DNA of 14,398 nucleotides, from contig JBAQSX010000184.1 in the NCBI GenBank assembly GCA_049296695.1, positions 1 to 14,398 on the forward strand. The letters are read 5' to 3'. This stretch comes from UBA10906 sp049296695. Lineage in GTDB: Bacteria; Pseudomonadota; Gammaproteobacteria; Methylococcales; Methylomonadaceae. The position numbers and the translations under genes were made by a program. This document shows, one piece after another, positions 6,603 through 14,303 of the stretch. The notes under the pieces were generated by a model. The model did not search any database. It was not told the DNA's origin and worked only from the letters and a program-made list of their open reading frames with translations. Every line of letters starts with the position of its first letter. Within the stretch, counting starts at the first letter, position 1.

Positions 6603-7235
6603 TTACAATATCAATAATTGCTTAGCGTAATCGGTATGCAATAATTTTCCTGTGCGTTGCAACACAAAAAAACCACGATTTAACGCTTCACGTTTGGCAT
6701 CATCATTAATATGAAAAGAAGCAATTGCACCATATAATTTATAACTCGAATAAATAGGAAATAACTGTTTAAAATGGCGCATTTTCCGCTCTAATTTATT
6801 CAAATCATTTTCATGAGCTTTATATTTCACTTCCACAATACCAATAGCATCACCATTAGTCATCACTAAATCATATTCTTCTTGAATATTAGCTCGATGC
6901 TTTTGCATATTTTTAGTAATATCCTCAAAATGAATCTCACCCAAACGGGTATCTTTAACTAAGCTATTAAAGAAAAACTCTTCAGCAACATCCCCTTGAT
7001 TTTTAGACATATTCCCTAATTGAATACCGATGCTTTTTAATTTTTCATCGGTGCGTTTAAACTGTTCATCGGTTTTACGCATTTGCTCGTCAGTGTGGCG
7101 CATTTGTTCATCGGTTTTACGCATTTGTTCATCGGTTTTCTTTTGTCGTTCGCTTAATTCACGTTGGCTTTGCGCTATTTCACGTTGACCTACTGCTAAA
7201 CTTGCGACTAATTGTTTTAATTCTTCGTCTGTCAT
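6603..7235 (-). CDS. Coiled-coil PD-(D/E)XK nuclease-like protein (DUF3782-like)
   Basis: A 210-residue protein of unproven function. Residues 1-70 are a charged coiled coil containing five consecutive heptads of the form T-D-E-Q-M-R-K (34-68), nearly identical to each other. The rest resembles PD-(D/E)XK nucleases: G81-D-V-A-E85-E86 on a helix, E120-Y-D122 and the strand V134-E135-V-K137, giving the E...D...ExK set. Predicted DUF3782-type proteins in cyanobacteria and Thiotrichales share this layout (remembered, not searched). The heptads suggest oligomerisation or partner binding. It begins 49 bases after the parC stop on the same strand, with a strong hairpin in between, and is followed at 165 bases by the NTPase. 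An AGG about nine bases before the ATG may serve as ribosome site. Nuclease activity is inference. Confidence 0.7.
   Translation of the reverse strand: MTDEELKQLVASLAVGQREIAQSQRELSERQKKTDEQMRKTDEQMRHTDEQMRKTDEQFKRTDEKLKSIGIQLGNMSKNQGDVAEEFFFNSLVKDTRLGEIHFEDITKNMQKHRANIQEEYDLVMTNGDAIGIVEVKYKAHENDLNKLERKMRHFKQLFPIYSSYKLYGAIASFHINDDAKREALNRGFFVLQRTGKLLHTDYAKQLLIL
7035..7136 (-). repeat. 21-bp tandem repeats encoding heptads
   Basis: About five 21-base units, each giving a T-D-E-x-x-x-x heptad, stand in tandem in the nuclease-like gene; the plus strand shows repeats of the type catcggttttacgcatttgt. Such arrays can change length by slippage without shifting the frame. Confidence 0.75.
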
Positions 7236-7256
7236 AACTATTACCTGCTTAATTAT

Positions 7257-7281
7257 GAAGGTCAGGCAAAGCCTGACCTCC
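7257..7281 (-). repeat. GGAG-headed hairpin after parC (REP-like or terminator)
   Basis: Minus strand GGAG followed by GTCAGGC-TTT-GCCTGAC and CTTC; with one G-U pair the RNA stem is 11 bp closed by a three-base loop. It begins three bases beyond the parC stop codon and ends 21 bases before the next ATG. No T-run follows, so an efficient intrinsic terminator is doubtful; an RNA 3'-end stabiliser or REP element fits as well. Confidence 0.6.
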
Positions 7282-7284
7282 TGT

Positions 7285-10200
7285 TTATTCTATTACCGCT
7301 TCAATTAAATCGACGCGTTGAAAACCACGCGGCAAACCTAAACCGCGTTTGGCTCGATTACTTAAATAATAACGAATATCGTCTGGTTTTAATACTAAAA
7401 AGCGTTTTCCTGAATAGACTTTTAATGAGCCTTGCTGAGTAATTACAGCAATAGATAGTATTAAATCCGTACCAGCGGCGACTTCTTCATTAATTAATTG
7501 AATCAGTTTATTACCTTTGCCTTTCGCTAACACAGGCAATTCAGCTACAGGAAAAATTAATAACCGTCCTTGCAATGTAACCACTGCTAATAAATCCGTT
7601 TCGTTTTGAATTAACACAGGCGGCAATAACTTAGCATTATCCGTTAAAGTTAAAACCGCTTTACCTGCTTTATTTTTACTGGCTAATTCTTTTAAGGGCA
7701 ATTTAAAGCCATAACCTACAGAACTGGCTAATATATAATAATCTTCGCTATTACCTGTAAGTAATTGACTAAATACCGCGCCTTCGGGTGGATTTAATTT
7801 ACCCGTCAACGGTTCGCCTTGACTACGCGCTGAGGGTAATTCGTGGGTATTAATACTATAAGCCCTGCCTGTTGAATCTAATAAATAAGTGGGTTTAGTA
7901 GACCAGCCTTTAATTGCCATTAATAAATTATCCCCTGAGCGATAACTTAAACTACTGACATCAAATTCATGTCCTTTCGCGGCTCGAATCCAACCTTTAC
8001 TCGATAATATAATGGTTAATGGTTCATTAGTAATTAAGGTATTGGCTTCTAAGGCTTGCGAACTATTACGCGCAACTAAAGGCGAACTACGTTCATTACC
8101 GTATTGAGCGCAGTCTTGTTGCAATTCTTTTTTAACTAAGCGATTTAATAGTTTTTCATCGCCTAAGGTTTTTTCTAAACTGGCTTGTTCTTTAGCAAGA
8201 TTTGTTTGTTCAGCGCGGATTTTAATTTCTTCTAGCTTAATTAATTGGCGCAGTTTTAATTCTAAAACGGTTTCCGCTTGTGAATCACTTAAAGCAAAAC
8301 GTTTAATTAAAACAGGTTTGGGCGAATCTTCATTGCGAATAATACTAATTACTTCATCAATATTGAGATAAGCAATTAATAATCCCTCTAAACTATGCAA
8401 ACGGTTAATCACTTTATTTAAACGATGTTGCAAACGGCGGCGCACGGTTTGGGTTCTAAAACTAAGCCATTCTATTAATATCGTCCTCAAGCCTTTTACT
8501 TGCGGCTTACCGTCTAAACCTATCATGTTCATATTCACGCGATAGCTTTTTTCTAAATCGGTGGTGGCAAATAAATGCGACATAATCGCGTCAATTTCTT
8601 TATCTTTGCCTTTTTTGGGCATGATTAATAAACGCGTGGGATTTTCGTGGTCGGATTCGTCGCGCAAATCCTCGAGCATGGGCAGTTTTTTTGCCAGCAT
8701 TTGCGCGGCGATTTGCTCTAAAATTTTCGCGCCAGACACTTGATAAGGTAGGGCGGTAATCACAATTGTGCCGTCTTCGACTTCATAAGTTGCCCGCATT
8801 TTTAATGAGCCGCCGCCTGTCGCGTAGATTTTTTTAATATCGTCTGCGGGGGTGATGATTTCGGCTTGGGTGGGATAATCAGGCGCGGGGACGCTCCCGC
8901 AAAGTTGTTCTAGCGTGGTGTCGGGATTGTCGAGTAACTGCACGCAAGCATTAACCACTTCGGTTAAGTTATGCGGTGGAATATCGGTTGCCATGCCGAC
9001 CGCAATGCCAGTCGTGCCATTTAATAAAATATTGGGCAGACGCGCTGGCAATTGCTCAGGTTCTTGCAATGAGCCGTCAAAATTATCCACCCACGAAACC
9101 GTATCTTGACTGAGTTCGCTTAATAAACTATTGGCATAAGCAGTGAGGCGCGATTCGGTGTAACGCATGGCGGCGAAGGATTTAGGGTCGTCAGGTGAAC
9201 CCCAGTTGCCTTGTCCATCGACTAGCGGATAGCGATAAGAAAACGGTTGCGCCATCAATACCATTGCCTCATAACAGGCTGAATCACCGTGTGGATGATA
9301 TTTGCCTAAACAATTATGCACCGCGCAACCGTGAACCAGTAGTTCGTGGCTATCATCGGCAATGCGAACATCAAAGGTTTCAGCAGGCGGCACGGCGGTA
9401 ATGCTGGTAACGCTTAACACGCAATAACTATCCAGCAAGGTTTTTAAACGCGCTAACAGTGGCGAATCAATGCGTTCTAACTTGGTTAAAATTTGCCATT
9501 CATGCAGTTGCCGATAAGAAATATCTTTATCATGCAAGTCACTGGAATAACGGATTTTAGAACCACTAGGATATTTAATCCCCGCTCTAAATTTATTGCC
9601 GTGTTTATCACGATACCAACCGCCACCTAAGTGATGCTTGGATAATTCAGTAAAAATGGCAGAGCTGGGAATACATTCTGAGCGGGTATTAGCAAGACGC
9701 ACATCAACAGCGTCTGCGATACGCTGGGCGTGATAACGTTTTTTGCTAATTTTGAGCGAGTCTTTTATGGCCGCGCAAAACCGTGAGGCATCATTACCCG
9801 TAAGCGTTAAGCTGTGCAGGTCTTGATAATGCGCTTGCTGGCGCGGACGTGATGAATACACCGCATGAATACCACTATCAGCGAGCATGGCTTGTATTTG
9901 TTTAAGCAATAATGATGAGGCTGAACTCATTGAGGCTTCGCGGTGTTTAGCGCGAATATGGCCATCACCATCAACAAAACCCGCTAGAAACGGCGTGTAT
10001 AAACGTCTATCAGCTAAAATCCATTGGGGTACTTGTTTGCTTTCGCAAGTAGTTTCACAGGCTTGATACGCCTCATCTAAACCCGTAAAGCGCACACAAT
10101 GTTGCAAGGAATGATGCTCGATTTTAGGTATAACTTGCCGCCAACTGGCTTTAATACCTTTTGCTACGCAATAGTTATATAAAAATTCTAAGGGTTCAGC

Positions 10201-10827
10201 ATCAACCATATTAATGGTGACGCGCTTAGAACGATTGCGGTCAGCTAAACAACCTTCGGCAACTAATAAACCTACGATATAGGCTAAATCATGCCTATCA
10301 CTATCGGGGTGTTGTTCTGCTTCACCTAAACAATAAGGGCTAGATACCAGCACCCGTTTTTCTGCCAATTTATCAGCACGTTCCCAGCTAATGGTTAAAT
10401 CATCATTGAGAACCCGAAACAATTGCCCTTCGGTTACGCTTAACACCGCGCCATTATTTAAGGCAACCTCAACAATGGCTTGGGGTGGATTAGCAAATAA
10501 TTCCAAAACCTCACTGACACCGCCATTGGGCATTAAGACTTTATTGCCTAAAGCTATGTTTTCAATCGGCATTAATCCTGTTTCGGTATGCACCAACGTA
10601 CCTTTAACAAAGCAATCACCCACCGTCCGCGCTGACTTTTTATGTTTCGCGCCCGCATTCAAACCCAATTCTGACATGGCATAAACAATACGCCGCTGTA
10701 CGGGTTTTAGCCCATCGGCGATATTGGGTAAGGCTCTATCTAAAATAACGTACATGGAATAATCCAAATACGCTTTTTCGGCAAAATCCTTCAGTGGGAT
10801 TTGTTCAAAATTTTCTGGGATACCCAT
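7285..10827 (-). CDS. parC: DNA topoisomerase IV subunit A precursor, interrupted by an intein
   Basis: ParC with ParE forms topoisomerase IV, which decatenates daughter chromosomes. The 1180-codon frame encodes an N-extein (1-71, ending A-R-T-V-G-D), an intein (72-505) and a C-extein (506-1180, starting C-L-G-K-Y-H-P-H-G-D). Spliced, it is 746 residues, near E. coli ParC's 752. M-A-Q-P-F-S-Y-R-Y-P and F-A-A-M-R-Y-T-E-S-R-L identify ParC over GyrA. The catalytic tyrosine is Y556 of the precursor (122 after splicing). The quinolone-determining positions are Ser516 and Glu520 (82 and 86 spliced), the sensitive-type residues. The C-terminal third fits the ParC beta-pinwheel. The start codon overlaps the thioesterase stop (TAATG), with GAGGA nine bases upstream, so translation is probably coupled. 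Active enzyme requires protein splicing. Family ParC usually has Val where this protein has the +1 Cys506. Confidence 0.97.
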   Translation of the reverse strand: MGIPENFEQIPLKDFAEKAYLDYSMYVILDRALPNIADGLKPVQRRIVYAMSELGLNAGAKHKKSARTVGDCFVKGTLVHTETGLMPIENIALGNKVLMPNGGVSEVLELFANPPQAIVEVALNNGAVLSVTEGQLFRVLNDDLTISWERADKLAEKRVLVSSPYCLGEAEQHPDSDRHDLAYIVGLLVAEGCLADRNRSKRVTINMVDAEPLEFLYNYCVAKGIKASWRQVIPKIEHHSLQHCVRFTGLDEAYQACETTCESKQVPQWILADRRLYTPFLAGFVDGDGHIRAKHREASMSSASSLLLKQIQAMLADSGIHAVYSSRPRQQAHYQDLHSLTLTGNDASRFCAAIKDSLKISKKRYHAQRIADAVDVRLANTRSECIPSSAIFTELSKHHLGGGWYRDKHGNKFRAGIKYPSGSKIRYSSDLHDKDISYRQLHEWQILTKLERIDSPLLARLKTLLDSYCVLSVTSITAVPPAETFDVRIADDSHELLVHGCAVHNCLGKYHPHGDSACYEAMVLMAQPFSYRYPLVDGQGNWGSPDDPKSFAAMRYTESRLTAYANSLLSELSQDTVSWVDNFDGSLQEPEQLPARLPNILLNGTTGIAVGMATDIPPHNLTEVVNACVQLLDNPDTTLEQLCGSVPAPDYPTQAEIITPADDIKKIYATGGGSLKMRATYEVEDGTIVITALPYQVSGAKILEQIAAQMLAKKLPMLEDLRDESDHENPTRLLIMPKKGKDKEIDAIMSHLFATTDLEKSYRVNMNMIGLDGKPQVKGLRTILIEWLSFRTQTVRRRLQHRLNKVINRLHSLEGLLIAYLNIDEVISIIRNEDSPKPVLIKRFALSDSQAETVLELKLRQLIKLEEIKIRAEQTNLAKEQASLEKTLGDEKLLNRLVKKELQQDCAQYGNERSSPLVARNSSQALEANTLITNEPLTIILSSKGWIRAAKGHEFDVSSLSYRSGDNLLMAIKGWSTKPTYLLDSTGRAYSINTHELPSARSQGEPLTGKLNPPEGAVFSQLLTGNSEDYYILASSVGYGFKLPLKELASKNKAGKAVLTLTDNAKLLPPVLIQNETDLLAVVTLQGRLLIFPVAELPVLAKGKGNKLIQLINEEVAAGTDLILSIAVITQQGSLKVYSGKRFLVLKPDDIRYYLSNRAKRGLGLPRGFQRVDLIEAVIE
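9313..10614 (-). mobile_element. ParC intein with LAGLIDADG homing endonuclease
   Basis: A 434-residue intein in frame within parC. Block A is C72-F-V-K-G-T-L-V-H-T. Block B, V131-T-E-G-Q-L-F-R-V, has Gln135 where the conserved His of TxxH is expected. Two LAGLIDADG motifs follow: Y183-I-V-G-L-L-V-A-E-G192 and F280-L-A-G-F-V-D-G-D-G289, with acids E191 and D288 in catalytic position. Block F is near F-D-V-R-I-A-D-D-S-H-E-L-L, and block G is G-C-A-V-H504-N505, followed by extein Cys506. All needed splice-junction groups (Cys1, penultimate His, terminal Asn, +1 Cys) are present. Both endonuclease acids are retained and the frame is unbroken, so homing may still be active. Exact junctions are placed by comparison with the known ParC motif VGD-x-LGKYHPHGD. 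Confidence 0.95.
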
Positions 10828-11330
10828 TAAAACGTGTCCTCGTCTAAATCATAATGTGCTTGCAAAGCTTTAATGCTTGCTAAGCTGTCTTGACGTAACT
10901 TTTTACGGATTTCAGCGGCCGCGTGCAAGCGTTTTTCAGTCTCAGATTCTAATTGCAAAGGCGGAATCGGCGTGGGTTTACCGTCTTCACCCATCGCCAC
11001 CATAGTGAAATAGCACGAAGTGGTGTGACGTTTTTCATTAGTGCGTAGATTTTCAGCGACCACTTTAACGCCCACTTCCATAGACGAACGCCCGACATAA
11101 TTAACGTGCGCTAAAAAAGTCACCAACTCACCGACATTAACTTGTTGCCTAAAAAATACTTGGTCAAGCGCGGCGGTGACCACATAGTGTTTGCAATACT
11201 TAGCCGCGCAAGCATAAGCCACTTGGTCGAGGAGTTTTAATAAAGAACCGCCGTGAACATTGCCCGAAAAGTTTGCCATATCGGGGGTCATCAGCACGGT
11301 CATGGTGAGAGATTTTTCTTGTTTGCTCAT
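10827..11330 (-). CDS. Acyl-CoA thioesterase, YciA-like hotdog fold
   Basis: A 167-residue single hotdog-domain protein expected to hydrolyse acyl-CoA to free acid and CoA in the cytoplasm, as a hexamer in relatives. Recognisable are N-F-S-G-N-V-H-G-G-S-L-L-K-L-L-D-Q-V-A-Y (the hotdog helix with HGG and the acidic residue), V-V-T-A-A-L-D-Q-V-F-F, and V-G-E-L-V-T-F-L-A-H-V-N-Y-V-G-R-S-S-M-E-V, typical of the YciA/BACH type. A charged C-terminal tail of about 40 residues extends past the core. Its stop codon TAA shares its last A with the parC ATG, so the two are co-translated. The two are functionally unrelated. Substrate chain length cannot be read from the sequence. No strong ribosome site is seen before the start; the next in-frame Met is residue 10. 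Confidence 0.9.
   Translation of the reverse strand: MSKQEKSLTMTVLMTPDMANFSGNVHGGSLLKLLDQVAYACAAKYCKHYVVTAALDQVFFRQQVNVGELVTFLAHVNYVGRSSMEVGVKVVAENLRTNEKRHTTSCYFTMVAMGEDGKPTPIPPLQLESETEKRLHAAAEIRKKLRQDSLASIKALQAHYDLDEDTF
10837..10841 (-). promoter_or_regulatory. parC ribosome binding site inside the thioesterase gene
   Basis: GAGGA on the minus strand, nine bases ahead of the parC ATG and within the last codons of the thioesterase. Together with the TAATG overlap it supports translational coupling. Confidence 0.55.
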
Positions 11331-11480
11331 AAGTAATAGATTGCCAAAGGAATTATCGCGCTAATGCTACTAGTTAATAGCAATTAAAGGTAGTATTCAC
11401 TTTATTTTTTGAGTGTAAAACCAAACAGTCACGCTTTTTACAGCGTCTTTTTAATTGATTTTAATTACAAATAAATACCC

Positions 11481-14144
11481 ATGAACCGATTAAAAAACTT
11501 ATCGCCTTTGTTAATAATAATCCTGTGTCATAACCTCCCCGCTCAAGTGATTACAGACGGCAGCATGGGGCATAAAGGTATTATTCCCGCTGATAATCAT
11601 CATCAAATAACCATCGCGCAAAACATAGGAACAACTGCAGGTAACAATTTATTCCACAGTTTTCAAACTTTTAATATTAATAGTAATGAAAGCGTTACTT
11701 TTACAGGCTCAAATAATTTACAAAATGTTATTAGTCGGGTAACAGGCGGTCAAATATCGCATATTAATGGCTTATTAAAATCCAATATTGCACAGGCTAA
11801 TTTTTATTTTATTAATCCAGCGGGGATATTTTTTGATAAACACGCTCAAGTAGATGTTCCAGCCGCGTTTCATATTAGTACCAGTGATAGCCTGCATTTT
11901 AGCGATGGTCATGCTTTTTTAGCCTCATTAGCGGCAACAACCAATAACTTAAGTGTTGCACCCCCAACAGATTTTGGCTTTTTAAATAATAACTCAGGTG
12001 ATATTCATATTCAGGGTGCAAATAACTATGATTACCATAACGCAGGGTGTAATGGAAATTGCTTAGAATTTACGCATCATAATGATGTATTATTGAATGC
12101 CAATACTATTATTATTAATCAAGGCGCGTTATTAAATCATAATGGCACAGTATCGTTCAATGCCAATAATATTTTATTAGATAATAATAGTGCTATCGAT
12201 ACCAGTACCCATTCAGCGACTACTAGCGGCGATATAACTATATCAGCTACAAAACTGACTGTTGATAATTCCAATATTAATGCTAACGCCAATGCAAATT
12301 CTACAGGTAATGCGGGTACAATAAATATAAAAACCAAAGAATTGGCTATTACTGGTAATGGACAAGATAATTACCGAGGTATTTTCAGTAGAACTTATGC
12401 TACTGGTAATGCAGGAAACATTGCTTTAAATAGCGATAGCTTATCAATAACTAACCAAGGTGGAATTAGTGGCACTACTTATGCAAAAGGGGATGGCGGA
12501 CTCATTAATATTAGAGGTAATAGTTTAAATGTATTAAATGGTGCTTATATTTCTAGTAATACCAACAACTCTGGCCACGGAGGTAATATTGAAATCGATG
12601 TTAATAATATTAGGCTTGATGGACAAGGGCATTTTGTTAATAATAAATGGATTGGTAATGTAGCTTTGATTAGTAGCAATGCAAATAGCACAGGTGATGC
12701 AGGAAACCTTAATATTAATGGTAATAGTTTGAATTTATTAAAAGAGGCTTATATTACCAGCAATACCAGTAGCTCTGGTCACGGAGGTAATATTGAAATC
12801 GATGTTAATAATATTATGCTTAAAGGAGATACTAATAACTTGATTTGGATTCCATCAGCGATTAATAGTAATGCGAGTGCATCAGGTCATGCAGGTAATG
12901 TCAATATTGAAGGTTATAATTTAGTATTAAATAAGGGTCAAATTAGTAGTAGCACTTGGGGAACGGGTAATGCTGGTGATGTTAAAGTAAATATTAACAA
13001 TAATATTGATATTGATAACGCTATTATTGGTAGCGATACCCATAATGCAGGTAATGCAGGAACAGTTAATGTTACAGGCGACAATTTAACTATATTGAAT
13101 AGCGGTAAAATTAGTAGCGATACAGTCGATACCAGCAGTGGTCAGGCGGGTGATGTTGTAGTTAATGCCAATACAATAGATATTGGCGGGTATATTGATT
13201 ATGGTAAAGGTGTTATTGATTATAGCGCGATAACAGCTGAAGCATTTAATAGTTCAAAAAGTGGACAAACAGGTAATATTACTGTTATTGGTAATAAACA
13301 CATTTATCTTCATGATGGTGGACAAATCGCCATTAGAAACGGGGTATTGCTTCATAACCCCACTATAATAAAACCTAGTCGTTTAAGTGTGACTGCGCCT
13401 GATATTTTACTAGAAAGTGATGCACAAATAACAACACAATCTGTATATAATATTAATTCAGGACAGCTTACTATTAATTTTGAACATCAATTAAGTTTGC
13501 ATAATGCCAGTATTACTACTGAAGCAAATGCAGGTAATGGTGGTAATATCACGATTAATGGCGGTGAACTTATTAATTTATATAATAGTAAAATTCACAC
13601 AATTACTAATAATATAAAAGACACCGCTATGAATGGTGATGTAACGATTACAGCGGATGTGTTATTAATGAATGAAGGTGAAATTGTTGCAAGATTGCCC
13701 AGCAAAGGAAATTATCTTAATAAGGGTGGTTTTGCTAACTTAAATTTCAAAGCGATTGTTCCTAGTAATAATCAATTACAAATTAATGACAAGACTTTTG
13801 ATAATTTTGAAGCGGCTGGTATGCCACTCAATATTATTAGAACCGCTGATTCTGGCTGGGTAACACCACAATTAAATATCAGTGGTGATATTGTAGTATT
13901 AAATCCTAATACTATTGTTTTACCCAACTTAAATAAAGATAGTTGTGATAACGCGCCACTACGCAAAAATTCGTTAATACATAAAGGTAAAGGTGGACTT
14001 ACTTTTAATGAAAAAAAATGGGTGTTTGTACCAGCAATTAATTTAGCTTTAAATGCTAAATTACAATCCGCTATTAGCCCTAATCAATTAGCAAATAATT
14101 CGCTGATTGATAATAAAACGCCTTGCGTACCTTTAACACAATAA
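11481..14144 (+). CDS. Two-partner secretion exoprotein (filamentous haemagglutinin-type TpsA)
   Basis: A large secreted or surface beta-helix protein, probably an adhesin or biofilm factor. Residues 1-22 form a signal peptide (basic start, L-L-I-I-I-L core, likely cleaved near L-P-A-Q). The TPS domain (about 23-165) has typical blocks: L-F-H-S-F-Q-T-F-N, S-V-T-F-T-G, N-V-I-S-R-V-T-G-G-Q-I-S, and N112-P-A-G-I at the NPNG site. The rest is parallel beta-helix repeats rich in G-N-A-G-N-I, with one 68-residue direct duplication. The C-terminus has C822, then S-L-I-H-K-G-K-G-G-L840, then C882; this resembles the C-(x)n-GRGGL tail of cyanobacterial TPS proteins (remembered). Export needs an outer-membrane TpsB pore, absent from the window. 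At 887 residues it is short for a haemagglutinin. Codon choice is AT-rich like its neighbours. Transcribed away from the thioesterase gene across a 150-base gap with no clear promoter. Confidence 0.88.
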   Translation: MNRLKNLSPLLIIILCHNLPAQVITDGSMGHKGIIPADNHHQITIAQNIGTTAGNNLFHSFQTFNINSNESVTFTGSNNLQNVISRVTGGQISHINGLLKSNIAQANFYFINPAGIFFDKHAQVDVPAAFHISTSDSLHFSDGHAFLASLAATTNNLSVAPPTDFGFLNNNSGDIHIQGANNYDYHNAGCNGNCLEFTHHNDVLLNANTIIINQGALLNHNGTVSFNANNILLDNNSAIDTSTHSATTSGDITISATKLTVDNSNINANANANSTGNAGTINIKTKELAITGNGQDNYRGIFSRTYATGNAGNIALNSDSLSITNQGGISGTTYAKGDGGLINIRGNSLNVLNGAYISSNTNNSGHGGNIEIDVNNIRLDGQGHFVNNKWIGNVALISSNANSTGDAGNLNINGNSLNLLKEAYITSNTSSSGHGGNIEIDVNNIMLKGDTNNLIWIPSAINSNASASGHAGNVNIEGYNLVLNKGQISSSTWGTGNAGDVKVNINNNIDIDNAIIGSDTHNAGNAGTVNVTGDNLTILNSGKISSDTVDTSSGQAGDVVVNANTIDIGGYIDYGKGVIDYSAITAEAFNSSKSGQTGNITVIGNKHIYLHDGGQIAIRNGVLLHNPTIIKPSRLSVTAPDILLESDAQITTQSVYNINSGQLTINFEHQLSLHNASITTEANAGNGGNITINGGELINLYNSKIHTITNNIKDTAMNGDVTITADVLLMNEGEIVARLPSKGNYLNKGGFANLNFKAIVPSNNQLQINDKTFDNFEAAGMPLNIIRTADSGWVTPQLNISGDIVVLNPNTIVLPNLNKDSCDNAPLRKNSLIHKGKGGLTFNEKKWVFVPAINLALNAKLQSAISPNQLANNSLIDNKTPCVPLTQ
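12505..12821 (+). repeat. 204-bp period direct repeat in the exoprotein gene
   Basis: Bases from about 12505 to 12617 recur about 204 bases later (12709-12821), for example ggtaatagttt at 12516 and 12720. The stretch coding for S-G-H-G-G-N-I-E-I-D-V-N-N-I is almost base-identical, showing a recent 68-codon duplication of a beta-helix segment. Confidence 0.8.
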
Positions 14145-14303
14145 CGAATGTGAACGGTGATTTAAAAGAGTAATTGTATATTGCAATATAATGAAATATA
14201 AAGTAATTACTACTTATTGGTTATTATTACTCAATGGTAACCCGATAGCATAAATTTTATAAAACGCCTTTAGGTAATTATAAGATAATGGTATTCATTA
14301 ATT
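14145..14303. other. Intergenic stretch between the exoprotein gene and the MITE
   Basis: About 159 AT-rich bases. I see only a short AT palindrome (ATATTGCAATAT, 14178-14189), no convincing terminator and no plausible reading frame. Confidence 0.5.

Noticed and set aside
6491..7281. CRISPR-like interpretation of the short palindromes
   Set aside because: Repeats are not regularly spaced, differ in sequence, and no cas gene is present.
9195..9401. Plus-strand reading frame across the intein C-terminal junction
   Set aside because: Shadow of parC on the opposite strand; no ribosome site and no family resemblance.
9313..10614. Possibility that the parC insertion is a group I/II intron or a simple domain insertion
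   Set aside because: The insertion is open in frame throughout, begins with Cys and ends His-Asn before Cys, and has protein-level intein and LAGLIDADG motifs.
11388..11396. GGTAGTATTC resembling the MITE end
   Set aside because: Similarity stops after about six bases and no second end or duplication is present; likely chance.
11431..11451. Hairpin ACGCT-TTTTAC-AGCGT followed by CTTTTT ahead of the exoprotein gene
   Set aside because: Only a 5-bp stem, and no plus-strand gene ends just upstream; too weak to call a terminator or attenuator.
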